Assembly (NCBI GenBank): GCA_026414125.1
Contig: JAOAJQ010000017.1
Span: 1-13,054 of the forward strand
Origin: Thermoproteota archaeon
GTDB taxonomy: Archaea; Thermoproteota; EX4484-205; JAAOZP01
Length of the DNA: 13,054 nucleotides
Direction of reading: 5' to 3'
The notes under the pieces were generated by a model. It saw nothing but the letters and a program-made list of their open reading frames with translations, searched no databases and had not been told where the DNA came from. The translations under genes and the position numbers were made by a program. Positions 1 through 6,904 of this stretch are shown piece by piece. Every line of letters begins with the position of its first letter. Position 1 is the first letter of the stretch.

Positions 1-125
1 CTGCTGACCCATGCTGCAGTCATGCCTCCTCTCCGGCTTGGCTTCTCAAAGTCTCCCGCGGTAACTATCACAAGGGGCTGCGGCAGATGGTTTAGGGCAC
101 TATCCGGATCTAGCCTCGAAGACAT
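1..125 (-). CDS. Flavin reductase-like FMN-binding protein, N-terminal fragment
   Basis: Only the first 41 codons are in the window; the gene runs off the left edge. The ATG is at 125 on the minus strand. The peptide reads MSSRLDPDSALNHLPQPLVI, then VTAGDFEKPS and GGMTAAWVS. The pattern of a hydrophobic strand (PLVIVTAG), a short polar stretch and then G-x-MTAAWVS is typical of the start of the flavin-reductase-like/flavoredoxin split barrel. Members of that family bind FMN and reduce or carry flavin in the cytoplasm. A TATA-like TTTTAAAA at about 150-157, roughly 29 bases before the ATG, supports this start and a leaderless mRNA. The gene follows an uncharacterised gene on the same strand after 62 bases but seems to have its own promoter. 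The family call rests on motif resemblance over a short stretch, so the substrate cannot be inferred. Confidence 0.6.
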   Translation of the reverse strand, partial: MSSRLDPDSALNHLPQPLVIVTAGDFEKPSRRGGMTAAWVS

Positions 126-148
126 TTGCCTAAAAGGTTGAAAAATAG

Positions 149-160
149 TTTTTAAAAGCT
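149..160 (-). promoter_or_regulatory. TATA-like promoter element for the flavin reductase-like gene
   Basis: Read on the minus strand this is AAGCTTTTAAAAACT. The TTTTAAAA core is centred near 154, about 29 bases upstream of the ATG at 125. That distance matches an archaeal TBP box whose transcript starts at or just before the start codon. Confidence 0.5.
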
Positions 161-187
161 TTAAGGGTTTTCACCCGCCGCGCGGAA

Positions 188-736
188 TCAGTATTCATAA
201 TCCTCTTCAAGCATTTCCTCCCACGGCGGCCGCTCCTTCTCGGGAACCTCAACCTCGGTAGTATACCCTTTAACTATAAGCCCCTCAAGCTCTGAAAGAG
301 CCTCAGGCTTTACCTCAACCTGTATCTTCTCCTGGTTAAGCTCCGAGTGGAACCTGCTGAACCTGTCCGGCTGGGAAACGCTTTCGAAAGCGATTTGGAA
401 AACATCAATCTCTTTTAAGCCCAGCTTCACCACCCATCCCAAGGGAGAGTCGGTTTTCTCCCATTTCCCGTTCAGGCTTCTAACTACCACCTCGCCCAAG
501 TAGCTTCCGGTTAAAACAATATAGGCTCCTAGTAGTTCGCTCTGAAGCTCCTCCTGATCCTCCGGTTTCAGCGTGCAGACCGTAGCGTCAAGCGTCTTAA
601 GGGACTCTAAGCTGTAGTCGAGCTTCACGCCAGTCTTCTCGTAAACTAGTTCAACACACTCGCCCGCCCACTTGGCGAAGGATTCTCTGCTAATTTTGGA
701 AGGCTTCTCCTTCCCGCCGTGTTTCCAGCGCCACAT
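188..736 (-). CDS. Uncharacterised acidic protein, about 182 residues
   Basis: I do not recognise a named family. The soluble protein has no signal peptide or membrane segment and ends in a very acidic tail (EEMLEEDYEY). The centre has the pattern LDYSLESLKTLD, then AYIVLTGSYLGEVVVRSLNG. This resembles small uncharacterised DUF-type domains in which a helix with L-[DN]-Y-x3-SL is followed by an [AG]-x-YLGE helix and a G-x-W strand. An ATG at 736 and an in-frame TTG at 742 are both possible starts. The TTAAAA element centred near 765 is 29 bases from the ATG but only 23 from the TTG, so the ATG is preferred. The same helix-helix pattern appears more weakly in the gene at 10025-11017. Function is unknown. 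The upstream neighbours encode membrane proteins, but a 64-base gap with its own TATA element argues for separate transcription. Confidence 0.75.
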   Translation of the reverse strand: MWRWKHGGKEKPSKISRESFAKWAGECVELVYEKTGVKLDYSLESLKTLDATVCTLKPEDQEELQSELLGAYIVLTGSYLGEVVVRSLNGKWEKTDSPLGWVVKLGLKEIDVFQIAFESVSQPDRFSRFHSELNQEKIQVEVKPEALSELEGLIVKGYTTEVEVPEKERPPWEEMLEEDYEY

Positions 737-760
737 TCGCAAATCTTTGCATGCTTCTTC

Positions 761-770
761 CTTAAAAGCG
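761..770 (-). promoter_or_regulatory. TATA-like element before the acidic-protein gene
   Basis: The minus-strand sequence CGCTTTTAAGG has its core centred near 765, about 29 bases before the ATG at 736. The spacing decides between that ATG and the TTG at 742. Confidence 0.4.
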
Positions 771-800
771 TTCCCTAAGCCTTCAGTAAGCCCACCAGGT

Positions 801-1412
801 TTAGGCAGGGGGCAGCGGGGACGCCGTCTTCTTCCTGCCGAGTATCCAGCCTGCTAGGCAGAATACTCCTGAGGCTAGAGCAGCCCAAAACTGGGTGGTG
901 AATTTGGATTCTGTGCTGACTTTCACGAGTCCGTTGACACCGGTGAACGGATAGAGGTTGACGGTTAAGTATCTGCTTGAATAGGGCATCAGGGCTTCGC
1001 CTAAGTTTGGAAGAGCTTGGGCTACGGAGGGTGTGAAGCGTTGAACCAAGGTTGCCAACGCGACGGCTATGGCAATGGTCAGGATTCCGAAGCACACGGG
1101 CATCGTTAGAGGCCTTAGGTTGAGAAGCCTCCGGGACCAGGGTTTTTCTTGAAGCAGTGAGCCGAGGATTATTGTCGCTGACCCCAGCATGGCGAGAAGC
1201 CTTTCGGAAGTGAAAAGAGCACTCATGAGTGGAGACAGCCTAATGACCTCTGTGCCAAGAAGCTCAGCGTTAAATCCGAATGGTGAGAAGCCAACGTATA
1301 GAACAGGCTTAGAAGCTTCCCCTACAACCAGTTCCCACCAGGCGCCTCCGGCTGCAGACACTGTTAGAAACAAGACGCCGCCGACCAAGTAGAATATTCT
1401 AAACTTCTCCAA
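801..1412 (-). CDS. Four-helix membrane protein, function unknown
   Basis: A 203-residue integral membrane protein with four hydrophobic segments at about residues 7-27, 70-88, 104-124 and 173-191. A roughly 40-residue loop lies between helices 1 and 2 and another of nearly 50 residues between helices 3 and 4. The C-terminal tail GRKKTASPLPPA is basic and so probably cytoplasmic, which puts both long loops outside. The start is a TTG at 1412, chosen because a strong ribosome-binding site (GGTGAT, complementary to the 16S rRNA tail) lies five bases upstream. The ATG at 1416 is out of frame and soon meets a stop. The gene starts six bases after the stop of the membrane-anchored protein at 1419-1946, so the two are very probably co-transcribed and co-translated. 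The pair may form a small envelope complex; I do not recognise either family. Confidence 0.8.
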   Translation of the reverse strand: MEKFRIFYLVGGVLFLTVSAAGGAWWELVVGEASKPVLYVGFSPFGFNAELLGTEVIRLSPLMSALFTSERLLAMLGSATIILGSLLQEKPWSRRLLNLRPLTMPVCFGILTIAIAVALATLVQRFTPSVAQALPNLGEALMPYSSRYLTVNLYPFTGVNGLVKVSTESKFTTQFWAALASGVFCLAGWILGRKKTASPLPPA

Positions 1413-1418
1413 GCATAA

Positions 1419-1946
1419 TCACCATGATGGTTGGAAGCTGGTTGGCAGGCTTGTTATCTCCATGCTGAGGGGGAGCTCGGCTGAATCCAGTAATACAGTA
1501 GCCTTTCCGGAGAGGTTTACCTGAGACCCTTGAAGGAGTGCTCTAATAAAATCCTCAAGGCTACCGTTCTCTACAGTTAGAGAGAAGCCTACTTTCTCTC
1601 CGCCGGCTGGTTTCAAAATGAATGGGGACTGGAGTACGAGTCTTCCACTCGTATTCAACGAGACCACGGTTATCTTGCAGTCGAGCTCTTTCAAACCGAT
1701 TCCGATGCTCCCCGTGTTGGATAATCCTAAGCTTAACAGACACGTGTCTCCCATGATGCTGTAATCAATAGAGGTCACGCGGAGCGAGTGCTGAATGTTG
1801 ATAGTCGAGCCTAGTGGAATGGTTAAACCTGGCATTATGAAACCCTGCAGGGAGCCGGAGGCGAAATAGTTGAAAACCAGTGGCACTAAAACCATTGCGA
1901 TCGTGATGAGTCTCAGAGACCATACTATTTTCGCCTCGCTATCCAT
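1419..1946 (-). CDS. Membrane-anchored beta-rich extracellular protein, function unknown
   Basis: From the ATG at 1946 this is 175 residues. An N-terminal segment (IVWSLRLITIAMVLVPLVF) looks like a signal anchor. A region of alternating hydrophobic strands rich in Ser, Thr and Gly follows, with several N-x-S/T sequons, as expected for an Ig-like or LEA14-like beta-sandwich outside the membrane. An in-frame ATG at 1970 would add eight residues. However, the TATA-like ATTTATATTTAG is centred near 1985, so transcription should begin near 1958, downstream of that ATG; the later ATG is preferred. The gene leads a two-gene unit with the four-helix membrane protein at 801-1412. The role may be structural or sensory at the cell surface, but this is inference and no family was recognised. 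Confidence 0.75.
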   Translation of the reverse strand: MDSEAKIVWSLRLITIAMVLVPLVFNYFASGSLQGFIMPGLTIPLGSTINIQHSLRVTSIDYSIMGDTCLLSLGLSNTGSIGIGLKELDCKITVVSLNTSGRLVLQSPFILKPAGGEKVGFSLTVENGSLEDFIRALLQGSQVNLSGKATVLLDSAELPLSMEITSLPTSFQPSW

Positions 1947-1979
1947 GAGGACACACTTCTCTGGAAACATGCGGTTGGC

Positions 1980-1991
1980 TAAATATAAATG
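1980..1991 (-). promoter_or_regulatory. TATA box of the membrane-protein operon
   Basis: The minus-strand sequence CATTTATATTTAGC matches an archaeal TATA box. With the usual spacing of about 26 bases, transcription starts near 1958. This favours the ATG at 1946 over the ATG at 1970. Confidence 0.55.
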
Positions 1992-2075
1992 TTGAACAGC
2001 CTGCTAAAGGTTGTTCCTATTCTCCATTATTGTCTTCAAGCTTGTTAACTGGTTTGATTCAGCATCCGTTTTAGA

Positions 2076-2090
2076 TATTTTTTTATAGTT
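2076..2090 (+). promoter_or_regulatory. TATA-like promoter of the URO-D/GH32 operon
   Basis: TATTTTTTTATAG is centred near 2084, about 30 bases before the ATG at 2114, giving a predicted leader of only a few bases. The rest of the divergent gap (1971-2113) shows no further clear signal apart from a weak GAACA/TGTTC inverted repeat at 1994-2016. Confidence 0.45.
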
Positions 2091-2113
2091 CTGCTTGACT
2101 ATCCTGCTGAGCG

Positions 2114-3208
2114 ATGCCGTTTAAAAAAATCCTGCTGAAGGTTATGGATCTTGATGGATGCGGCTTCGTTCCCTCGAACGTCGCGATCAGCCAAGCCACG
2201 TGGCACAAGTATAGGGAGTGTCTTGAGGATGTTTTGGCCAAGCATCCCAAGATTTTCCCCGGCTTCATAAAGGGATCCGTGGATTTTGACGATTTCGGCG
2301 TGTATAGGAAGGGGAACAAGGTAGTTGACGAGTGGGGCTGCGTTTGGACTTTTAAAATCGACGGGTTGGAGGGCCAGGTTGTTAAACACCCGCTTGAAGA
2401 CTGGAGCCGCCTAGACAACATGCTTTTTCCAGACGTGGAGAAAGGCATAGCCGGTATCCATAGTCCCCCGCGGCCATGGGGGGAAATCGAGGCCTCCATC
2501 AAAAAGGCAAAAGAAAGAGGAGAGATTAGGGTTGTTGATTTTCCACACGGCTTCTTCTTCATGAGGCTTTACTACCTGAGGGGTTTCACAAACCTTATGA
2601 AGGATTTTTTCACCGAGCCTCCTCAGCTCTACGAGCTTATTGAAAGGCTGACACAGTACAATCTTGAGCTGATTGAAAGAGTGCTTAAAATGGGTGTTGA
2701 CATGGTTACTTTCGGAGACGATCTGGGACTGCAGGACAGGATGCCGGTAAGCAGGGAGAAATTCAGGAAACTGATATTCCCGTCTTACCGTCGAATGTTC
2801 CAAAGGATAAGGGAGGCTGGAGCAAGGGTTTACCTTCATACTGACGGGCACGTCATGGAGGTGGTTGACGACTTGATCGAGTCGGGTGTTTCAGTGTTAA
2901 ATCTCCAGGACAGGGTTAACGGCTTGCTGAATATAAAGAGGAGAATAAAGGGTAGGGTTTGCATCGACCTGGATATTGATAGGCAGTATCTCCTACCCTT
3001 CGGAACAGCTCTGGAAATAGATGATCACATTAGGAACAGCATTGTTGAACTGGGCTCTAAGAAGGGAGGCCTAATGTTGACGGCAGGCATTTATCCCGAT
3101 GTCCCCCTGGAGAACTTGGACGCGCTCTGCAATTCTATAGAGAGGCATATGGGTTTCTACGGTAGTCTTGAAGAGTGTGAAACGCCTTCGTCAGTCTTCA
3201 AGCCATAA
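2114..3208 (+). CDS. Uroporphyrinogen decarboxylase-fold (URO-D family) protein, methyltransferase-like
   Basis: The 364 residues are close to the usual length of the URO-D superfamily TIM barrel, which includes HemE and the corrinoid methyltransferases MtaA/MtbA. Visible family blocks are VDEWGCVW (residues 71-78), the HPLEDWSRLD segment, FGDDLGLQDR (200-208), YLHTDGH (240-246) and a C-terminal GGLMLTAGIYPDVPLENLDAL block. In MtaA-type enzymes a His-x-Cys pair at the YLHTDGH position binds the zinc that activates the thiol substrate. Here the Cys is replaced by Asp, so classical coenzyme M methylation is doubtful, and the N-terminal Arg pattern of true HemE is not evident. It probably acts on another substrate or methyl group. 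A TATA element lies about 30 bases upstream of the ATG. The gene is followed after 38 bases by a GH32-like glycosidase on the same strand with no obvious promoter between, so an operon linked to sugar use is likely. Confidence 0.85.
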   Translation: MPFKKILLKVMDLDGCGFVPSNVAISQATWHKYRECLEDVLAKHPKIFPGFIKGSVDFDDFGVYRKGNKVVDEWGCVWTFKIDGLEGQVVKHPLEDWSRLDNMLFPDVEKGIAGIHSPPRPWGEIEASIKKAKERGEIRVVDFPHGFFFMRLYYLRGFTNLMKDFFTEPPQLYELIERLTQYNLELIERVLKMGVDMVTFGDDLGLQDRMPVSREKFRKLIFPSYRRMFQRIREAGARVYLHTDGHVMEVVDDLIESGVSVLNLQDRVNGLLNIKRRIKGRVCIDLDIDRQYLLPFGTALEIDDHIRNSIVELGSKKGGLMLTAGIYPDVPLENLDALCNSIERHMGFYGSLEECETPSSVFKP

Positions 3209-3246
3209 TCTTCCATGGTTCTCAGATCCGTGGGTTAACTGGAAGA

Positions 3247-4713
3247 TTGTTCAGATATAAGGCTTATAACGAGGCAACTGACCCTCCAGACCAGTGGTCG
3301 GCAAGTATGAAGCATGTTCATTACAGGCCTGTTGACGGTTTTTTCGGCGACGCCATACCTTTCTACTGGAGGGGCAGCTACCATGTTTTCTATTTGAAGA
3401 CAACGCGGAAAACAGGAGACCGTCTTATCTGGTCGCATATTGTTTCAAACGACTTGGTGCACTGGAGGGAGATGCCTGACGCGATTCTACCCGGTGAGAA
3501 AGACACGCCAGACAGCGGCGGATGCTGGACTGGATCCGTTATAGAGAAGGATGGTGTTTTCCACGCGTTTTACACTGGATGGAATCCGAACAGCCGTTTT
3601 CCGCAGACGATTTGCCACGCCGTCAGCAGCGACCTAGTGAACTGGGTTAAGGATAATCGTAACCCGGTTTTAGTGCCTGATGAACGCTGGTATGGAGAAG
3701 CGGACTGGAGAGACCCTTTCGTGTTCTGGAACCCCGAGGAGAAGCTCTTCTTCATGCTGGTTTGCGCAACCACTAGGGATGGGCCTGTGGCGAAGCGGGG
3801 ATGCGTTGGGCTCGCTAAATCCCGCGACCTCGAGAAATGGGATTGTTACCCGCCTTTCTACGCGCCGAATATTTGCGGCCCGATGGAGTGCCCTGACTTG
3901 TTTGAGCTGGGTGGACGCTGGTACCTTGTTTTCTCAGAGTTCACCGAGAACCTTCAGACGCATTACCGTGTATCCGACGATTTAAAAGGTCCTTGGCGTG
4001 TAGCGACACCGGATGTTTTCAACGGACAGCGTTTTTACGCTGCTAAGACGGCTGGAGACGGGGCAAGGAGAGTCTTATTCGGATGGGTTCCGACTAGAGA
4101 GAATGAGAGTGACGAGGGCAAATGGCAATGGGGTGGGCATCTAGCTATCCCCCATGAATTGAAGGCTGAGGCTGACGGAAGCCTTTCCGTGCAGTGCCCA
4201 GGTGAAGTGGTGAACGCGTTTCAGTTTAAAAACCTAGACGTAGATGGAAGCATCTTGGGCAAGCTTGGCGAGTGGAAGATTCAGGAGAATAGTGTTCACG
4301 GGAAGCGGACGGATGGACTTGCTTACGCCACCATACCCTGCTTGAAAAACAGTTTCGCATTGAAAGGCGTGCTTTCCTTCCAGCCGGGTACCCGCTTCTT
4401 CGGGCTGCTCATCCGAACCAGTGTTGACTTCTCCTCCGGCTATATGCTCGGGTTTGAACCAGCCGGGAACAGGATGGTGTTCAGCCGTTTTCCAAGGGCG
4501 GGGGATGCACCGCCGCTCGCCGAGTGCCCAGTGTTTCTGAAACCTGGCAAACCGACACCGTTCCTTGTATTCGTTGAAGACAGCATTGTGGAAGCCTTCA
4601 TAGGTAGGATTGCACTATCCTGCCGGGCTTACGGAGGCCGTGATGAGCCAGCAGGTTTCTTCGTAGCCGAGGGTGCTGCAAGCTATGGGGAAATAAGGTT
4701 TGCTGAACTATAG
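3247..4713 (+). CDS. GH32-like glycosidase (beta-fructosidase superfamily)
   Basis: Up to 488 residues, with a five-bladed beta-propeller to about residue 320 and a C-terminal beta-sandwich, as in family GH32. All three GH32-type catalytic blocks can be placed: a nucleophile candidate D35 in FFGDAIPFYW, the transition-state aspartate D156 in WRDPFVFW, and the acid/base E214 in MECPDLF. The first block differs from the WMNDPNG of true invertases and levanases, so this is a divergent subgroup whose substrate need not be a fructan. Blade motifs S-x-D-L-x-x-W recur. No signal peptide is evident, suggesting a cytoplasmic enzyme acting on imported oligosaccharides. The start is uncertain: TTG at 3247, or ATG at 3307, which begins MKHVHYRPVDGFFGD and fits the family start better. 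Neither has a clear ribosome-binding site. It sits 38 bases behind the URO-D-like gene and is followed by terminator-like hairpins. Confidence 0.88.
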   Translation: MFRYKAYNEATDPPDQWSASMKHVHYRPVDGFFGDAIPFYWRGSYHVFYLKTTRKTGDRLIWSHIVSNDLVHWREMPDAILPGEKDTPDSGGCWTGSVIEKDGVFHAFYTGWNPNSRFPQTICHAVSSDLVNWVKDNRNPVLVPDERWYGEADWRDPFVFWNPEEKLFFMLVCATTRDGPVAKRGCVGLAKSRDLEKWDCYPPFYAPNICGPMECPDLFELGGRWYLVFSEFTENLQTHYRVSDDLKGPWRVATPDVFNGQRFYAAKTAGDGARRVLFGWVPTRENESDEGKWQWGGHLAIPHELKAEADGSLSVQCPGEVVNAFQFKNLDVDGSILGKLGEWKIQENSVHGKRTDGLAYATIPCLKNSFALKGVLSFQPGTRFFGLLIRTSVDFSSGYMLGFEPAGNRMVFSRFPRAGDAPPLAECPVFLKPGKPTPFLVFVEDSIVEAFIGRIALSCRAYGGRDEPAGFFVAEGAASYGEIRFAEL

Positions 4714-4722
4714 ACCGCGATT

Positions 4723-4806
4723 CTATTATTAGGCTCCTCTTGCCAGGCGCAATCCGCCCCTAATATAGTTCTAAAACTCCGGTTATTTTTTTCTCCGGAT
4801 TTTTTA
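4723..4806 (+). terminator. Tandem hairpins and T-runs after the GH32-like gene
   Basis: An outer stem CTATTATTAGG (4723-4733) pairs with CCTAATATAG (4759-4768) with one bulged T. A second stem TCCGG (4778-4782) pairs with CCGGA (4795-4799) across a T-rich loop and is directly followed by TTTTTT. T-runs at 4786-4792 and 4800-4805 suit archaeal termination. Together they close the URO-D/GH32 operon. Confidence 0.55.
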
Positions 4807-4869
4807 TCTTAACGCTCCTCCGTGTAATGCCTTTTTTTTAAAGATATTCTTAAGTGGCAATATTCACTA

Positions 4870-4887
4870 GTTTTCTTATAAGAAAAC
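4870..4887. promoter_or_regulatory. 18-bp perfect palindrome, candidate operator
   Basis: GTTTTCTTATAAGAAAAC is a perfect palindrome of 18 bases. It ends directly against the BRE/TATA-like stretch CCTTTTTATCC at 4887-4897 that precedes the AN1 gene. A dimeric regulator bound here would contact or block TFB/TBP, or could recruit them. It is the cleanest regulator-site candidate in the window. Confidence 0.55.
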
Positions 4888-4888
4888 C

Positions 4889-4897
4889 TTTTTATCC
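4889..4897 (+). promoter_or_regulatory. TATA box of the AN1 zinc-finger gene
   Basis: TTTTTATCC is centred near 4893, 25 bases before the ATG at 4918. The mRNA is predicted to be leaderless. Confidence 0.5.
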
Positions 4898-4917
4898 GAA
4901 AACAACACTATGCAAGC

Positions 4918-5838
4918 ATGCTGCAAAGGTGTCACGTGTGCGGCAGGACGGATGAGAATTACAAGCCCTGCCCCCTTTGCGAATGGGTTTTCTGCGAGAA
5001 ACATTCAGACCCTGAGGAGCATGACTGCATTTCTCTTAAGAAGCTTAAAACCACTCGGCCGAGGCTTGAACACCGGGAAACACTCTTGCCCGTGAGCAGG
5101 CCGGCGGAGTCGGCGGAGGGCTTCCTCGCCAACGTCACTAGGGTGCCTAAGGAAAGCGTTCTAGATGAGAATCTCTCCAGGGGTCTTAACATGCTCGGCT
5201 GGATGCTTCCCCTTTATATTGTCGGCTCGCCGCTTGCCGGCACTTTCATCCTAATGTTCGCAACCGGTTTCATAACGCTTATCGGCATTCCCATTCCAAG
5301 GGAGTTTCTAACCCTAGTTTTAAGCGTCTGGTTCGAGTTTCAAAGCTTCCCGATGGAATTCACTCTGCTCGCGACACCTATACTTATGGTCTTCCTTCTA
5401 GCTGTCGGCGGGGGATTAATGGTTCTCGCGATAGAATACGGTTTACTCCTCCCCGCGTTCGGCTCACTCAGAAAGCACGACGAATCTTTCAGACACCCCT
5501 TGACGCTAGTTAAAATCGGCTGCACCGGGCCCGTTATCCTCCTAATAGCCATAATCATACTCGCCACAGAGATTTCAAGCCAGAAACCTGTTTCAACCAC
5601 CACGATAATACTTTTCTGGACTGGAGCCGCTCTACTGGTCATCGGACAAATAGGGCTGGTAGCGGGGCTCTTCAAGCTCGGGGGGAAGCTTGAAAACCCG
5701 AGGTTCTCAGCCGCCGCAGCCATGTTCATAATAAACCTTCTGTTAAGCCTGCTACTGAGCCCGCTCGCCATCATAGCCGGGTTCGCAGGATGGGCCATAA
5801 CCCTGGCAGCATCCAGAGCATCGTTAAAGAAAAGGTGA
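4918..5838 (+). CDS. AN1-type zinc-finger integral membrane protein
   Basis: 306 residues in two parts. Residues 1-40 form a complete AN1-type zinc finger with eight ligands: C5, C8, C18, C21, C26, H29, H35 and C37, in the order C-x2-C-x9-C-x2-C-x4-C-x2-H-x5-H-x-C. A charged linker (about 41-88) follows, then at least five hydrophobic membrane stretches at about 92-125, 147-180, 199-219, 228-252 and 265-297; some are long enough to be two helices. AN1 fingers in eukaryotes bind ubiquitin-pathway and chaperone partners. In archaea they are often fused to membrane domains, so a membrane quality-control or adaptor role is possible. The membrane part does not show rhomboid catalytic motifs to my reading. 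A TATA box 25 bases upstream and the palindrome beside it suggest a regulated, leaderless single gene. It converges with the next gene across 35 bases. Confidence 0.85.
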   Translation: MLQRCHVCGRTDENYKPCPLCEWVFCEKHSDPEEHDCISLKKLKTTRPRLEHRETLLPVSRPAESAEGFLANVTRVPKESVLDENLSRGLNMLGWMLPLYIVGSPLAGTFILMFATGFITLIGIPIPREFLTLVLSVWFEFQSFPMEFTLLATPILMVFLLAVGGGLMVLAIEYGLLLPAFGSLRKHDESFRHPLTLVKIGCTGPVILLIAIIILATEISSQKPVSTTTIILFWTGAALLVIGQIGLVAGLFKLGGKLENPRFSAAAAMFIINLLLSLLLSPLAIIAGFAGWAITLAASRASLKKR

Positions 5839-5873
5839 GCAAACAAGTTGTTCAGTAAAAATATTCACGAGAA

Positions 5874-6869
5874 TTAAGATGTTGCAACTGTTATTCCCCT
5901 GACCTCGTGGTACTCTATCTCGCCTATTCTCCTATTCGCCGCCGGAGTCACCGCGCAGTAGAAATGATATAGTTTTCCATTCCAGAAGATTAGGCTGGGC
6001 TTATGGGCGTGGAGTTCGTCAACAGCACCCTTAGGACCGACGTCAATAAGAACCTCTCCTGATTTCTCCCATTGAAGCAGGTTGCGGGAAAAGGCTACAC
6101 TGTTCCGAGCATGCCCGTCGCTGGAAAGCCCATAGTAAAACATCGCCCAAAGGTCGCCGCATTTCAGAACACACGGGTCGCTGGCGAAAACATCGTCGAA
6201 AGACCCCCTTCGTCCAATTGTCAACACAGGGTTTTTCTCGAAACGCTTCCATTTCTTCAAATCTGATGACGTGGCTAAGCCTGTTTGCTCAACCCACGGC
6301 CACTCCAGATTATTCTTAGCATTGTAGAACATGTAGTAAACCCCCTCGTGTTCAAGCAGGCAGGACTTATACAGTCCCCCCTTTTCCCAGCCCCCACCGT
6401 CACTGCAGAAGAGAACAGGCTCGTCGAGATCCCAGTGCCGCAAGTCTTTACTGTAAGCCAAGCCTATTGCAGCAGAGCCGGCTTCATAGCCGGGTTTAGG
6501 ATAAGCATGGTATGTTCCAATAAAAAATCCGTCTACCTTCTTTAAACAGCCTTCACCGAAGAGATCGTTGTCGCGAAGAATCCATGTTAAGGCGACGTTA
6601 AACTCGGTTGGCGAACCCTTCAGCCCACGGTCTATTATCATCCCCTCCTTTCTCCAGTGGATGAGATCATCCGACGACGCTAAACCGGTTCTATAACCAA
6701 TAGAGTCCCATCCTATGTAAGTCATATAGAAACGTCCTTCATGGTGGAAAACAAATGGGCAGTCAACAAGATGGCTGTCGAACGCCCCCTTCTTATAGGA
6801 GGCTGACAGGATGAGCCTCGAGATTTTATTAGGCGTCCTCACCTGCTTCAACACGTTTTCAAGCCTCAT
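5874..6869 (-). CDS. Five-bladed beta-propeller glycosidase-like protein (GH43/GH32/GH130-type fold)
   Basis: 331 residues, almost all of them propeller. Four blade repeats of the form A-x-S-x-[DN]-L-x-x-W occur near residues 64-72, 138-146, 199-207 and about 256-264, each preceded by G-x-[FY]-[YF]-M-x-Y type strands. Acidic candidates for catalysis lie in FDSHLVDCPFV (D31, D36), in FASDPCVL (D231) and in the late DELHAHKPSL block. This resembles uncharacterised glycosidases often filed near GH32, GH43 or GH130; I cannot fix the family or substrate. No signal peptide is evident, so it is probably cytoplasmic. It lacks the C-terminal sandwich present in the GH32-like protein at 3247-4713. The ATG at 6869 lies about 29 bases after a TATA-like TTTAAA inside a 12-bp palindrome, suggesting a leaderless, regulated gene. 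Confidence 0.8.
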   Translation of the reverse strand: MRLENVLKQVRTPNKISRLILSASYKKGAFDSHLVDCPFVFHHEGRFYMTYIGWDSIGYRTGLASSDDLIHWRKEGMIIDRGLKGSPTEFNVALTWILRDNDLFGEGCLKKVDGFFIGTYHAYPKPGYEAGSAAIGLAYSKDLRHWDLDEPVLFCSDGGGWEKGGLYKSCLLEHEGVYYMFYNAKNNLEWPWVEQTGLATSSDLKKWKRFEKNPVLTIGRRGSFDDVFASDPCVLKCGDLWAMFYYGLSSDGHARNSVAFSRNLLQWEKSGEVLIDVGPKGAVDELHAHKPSLIFWNGKLYHFYCAVTPAANRRIGEIEYHEVRGITVATS

Positions 6870-6892
6870 TGATAAATGGTTTATTACAGTAT

Positions 6893-6904
6893 ACGTTTAA
6901 ACGT
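6893..6904 (-). promoter_or_regulatory. Palindrome covering the TATA element of the propeller glycosidase gene
   Basis: ACGTTTAAACGT is a perfect 12-base palindrome whose TTTAAA core is about 29 bases before the ATG at 6869. A regulator bound here would directly occlude TBP. A related ACGTTTTCAA word occurs at 6901-6910, overlapping it, and again at 6853-6862 inside the start of the gene. Confidence 0.4.

Noticed and set aside
2083..2562. 159-codon minus-strand open frame over the URO-D-like gene
   Set aside because: Antisense to a clear family member; composition is that of a reverse-frame shadow.
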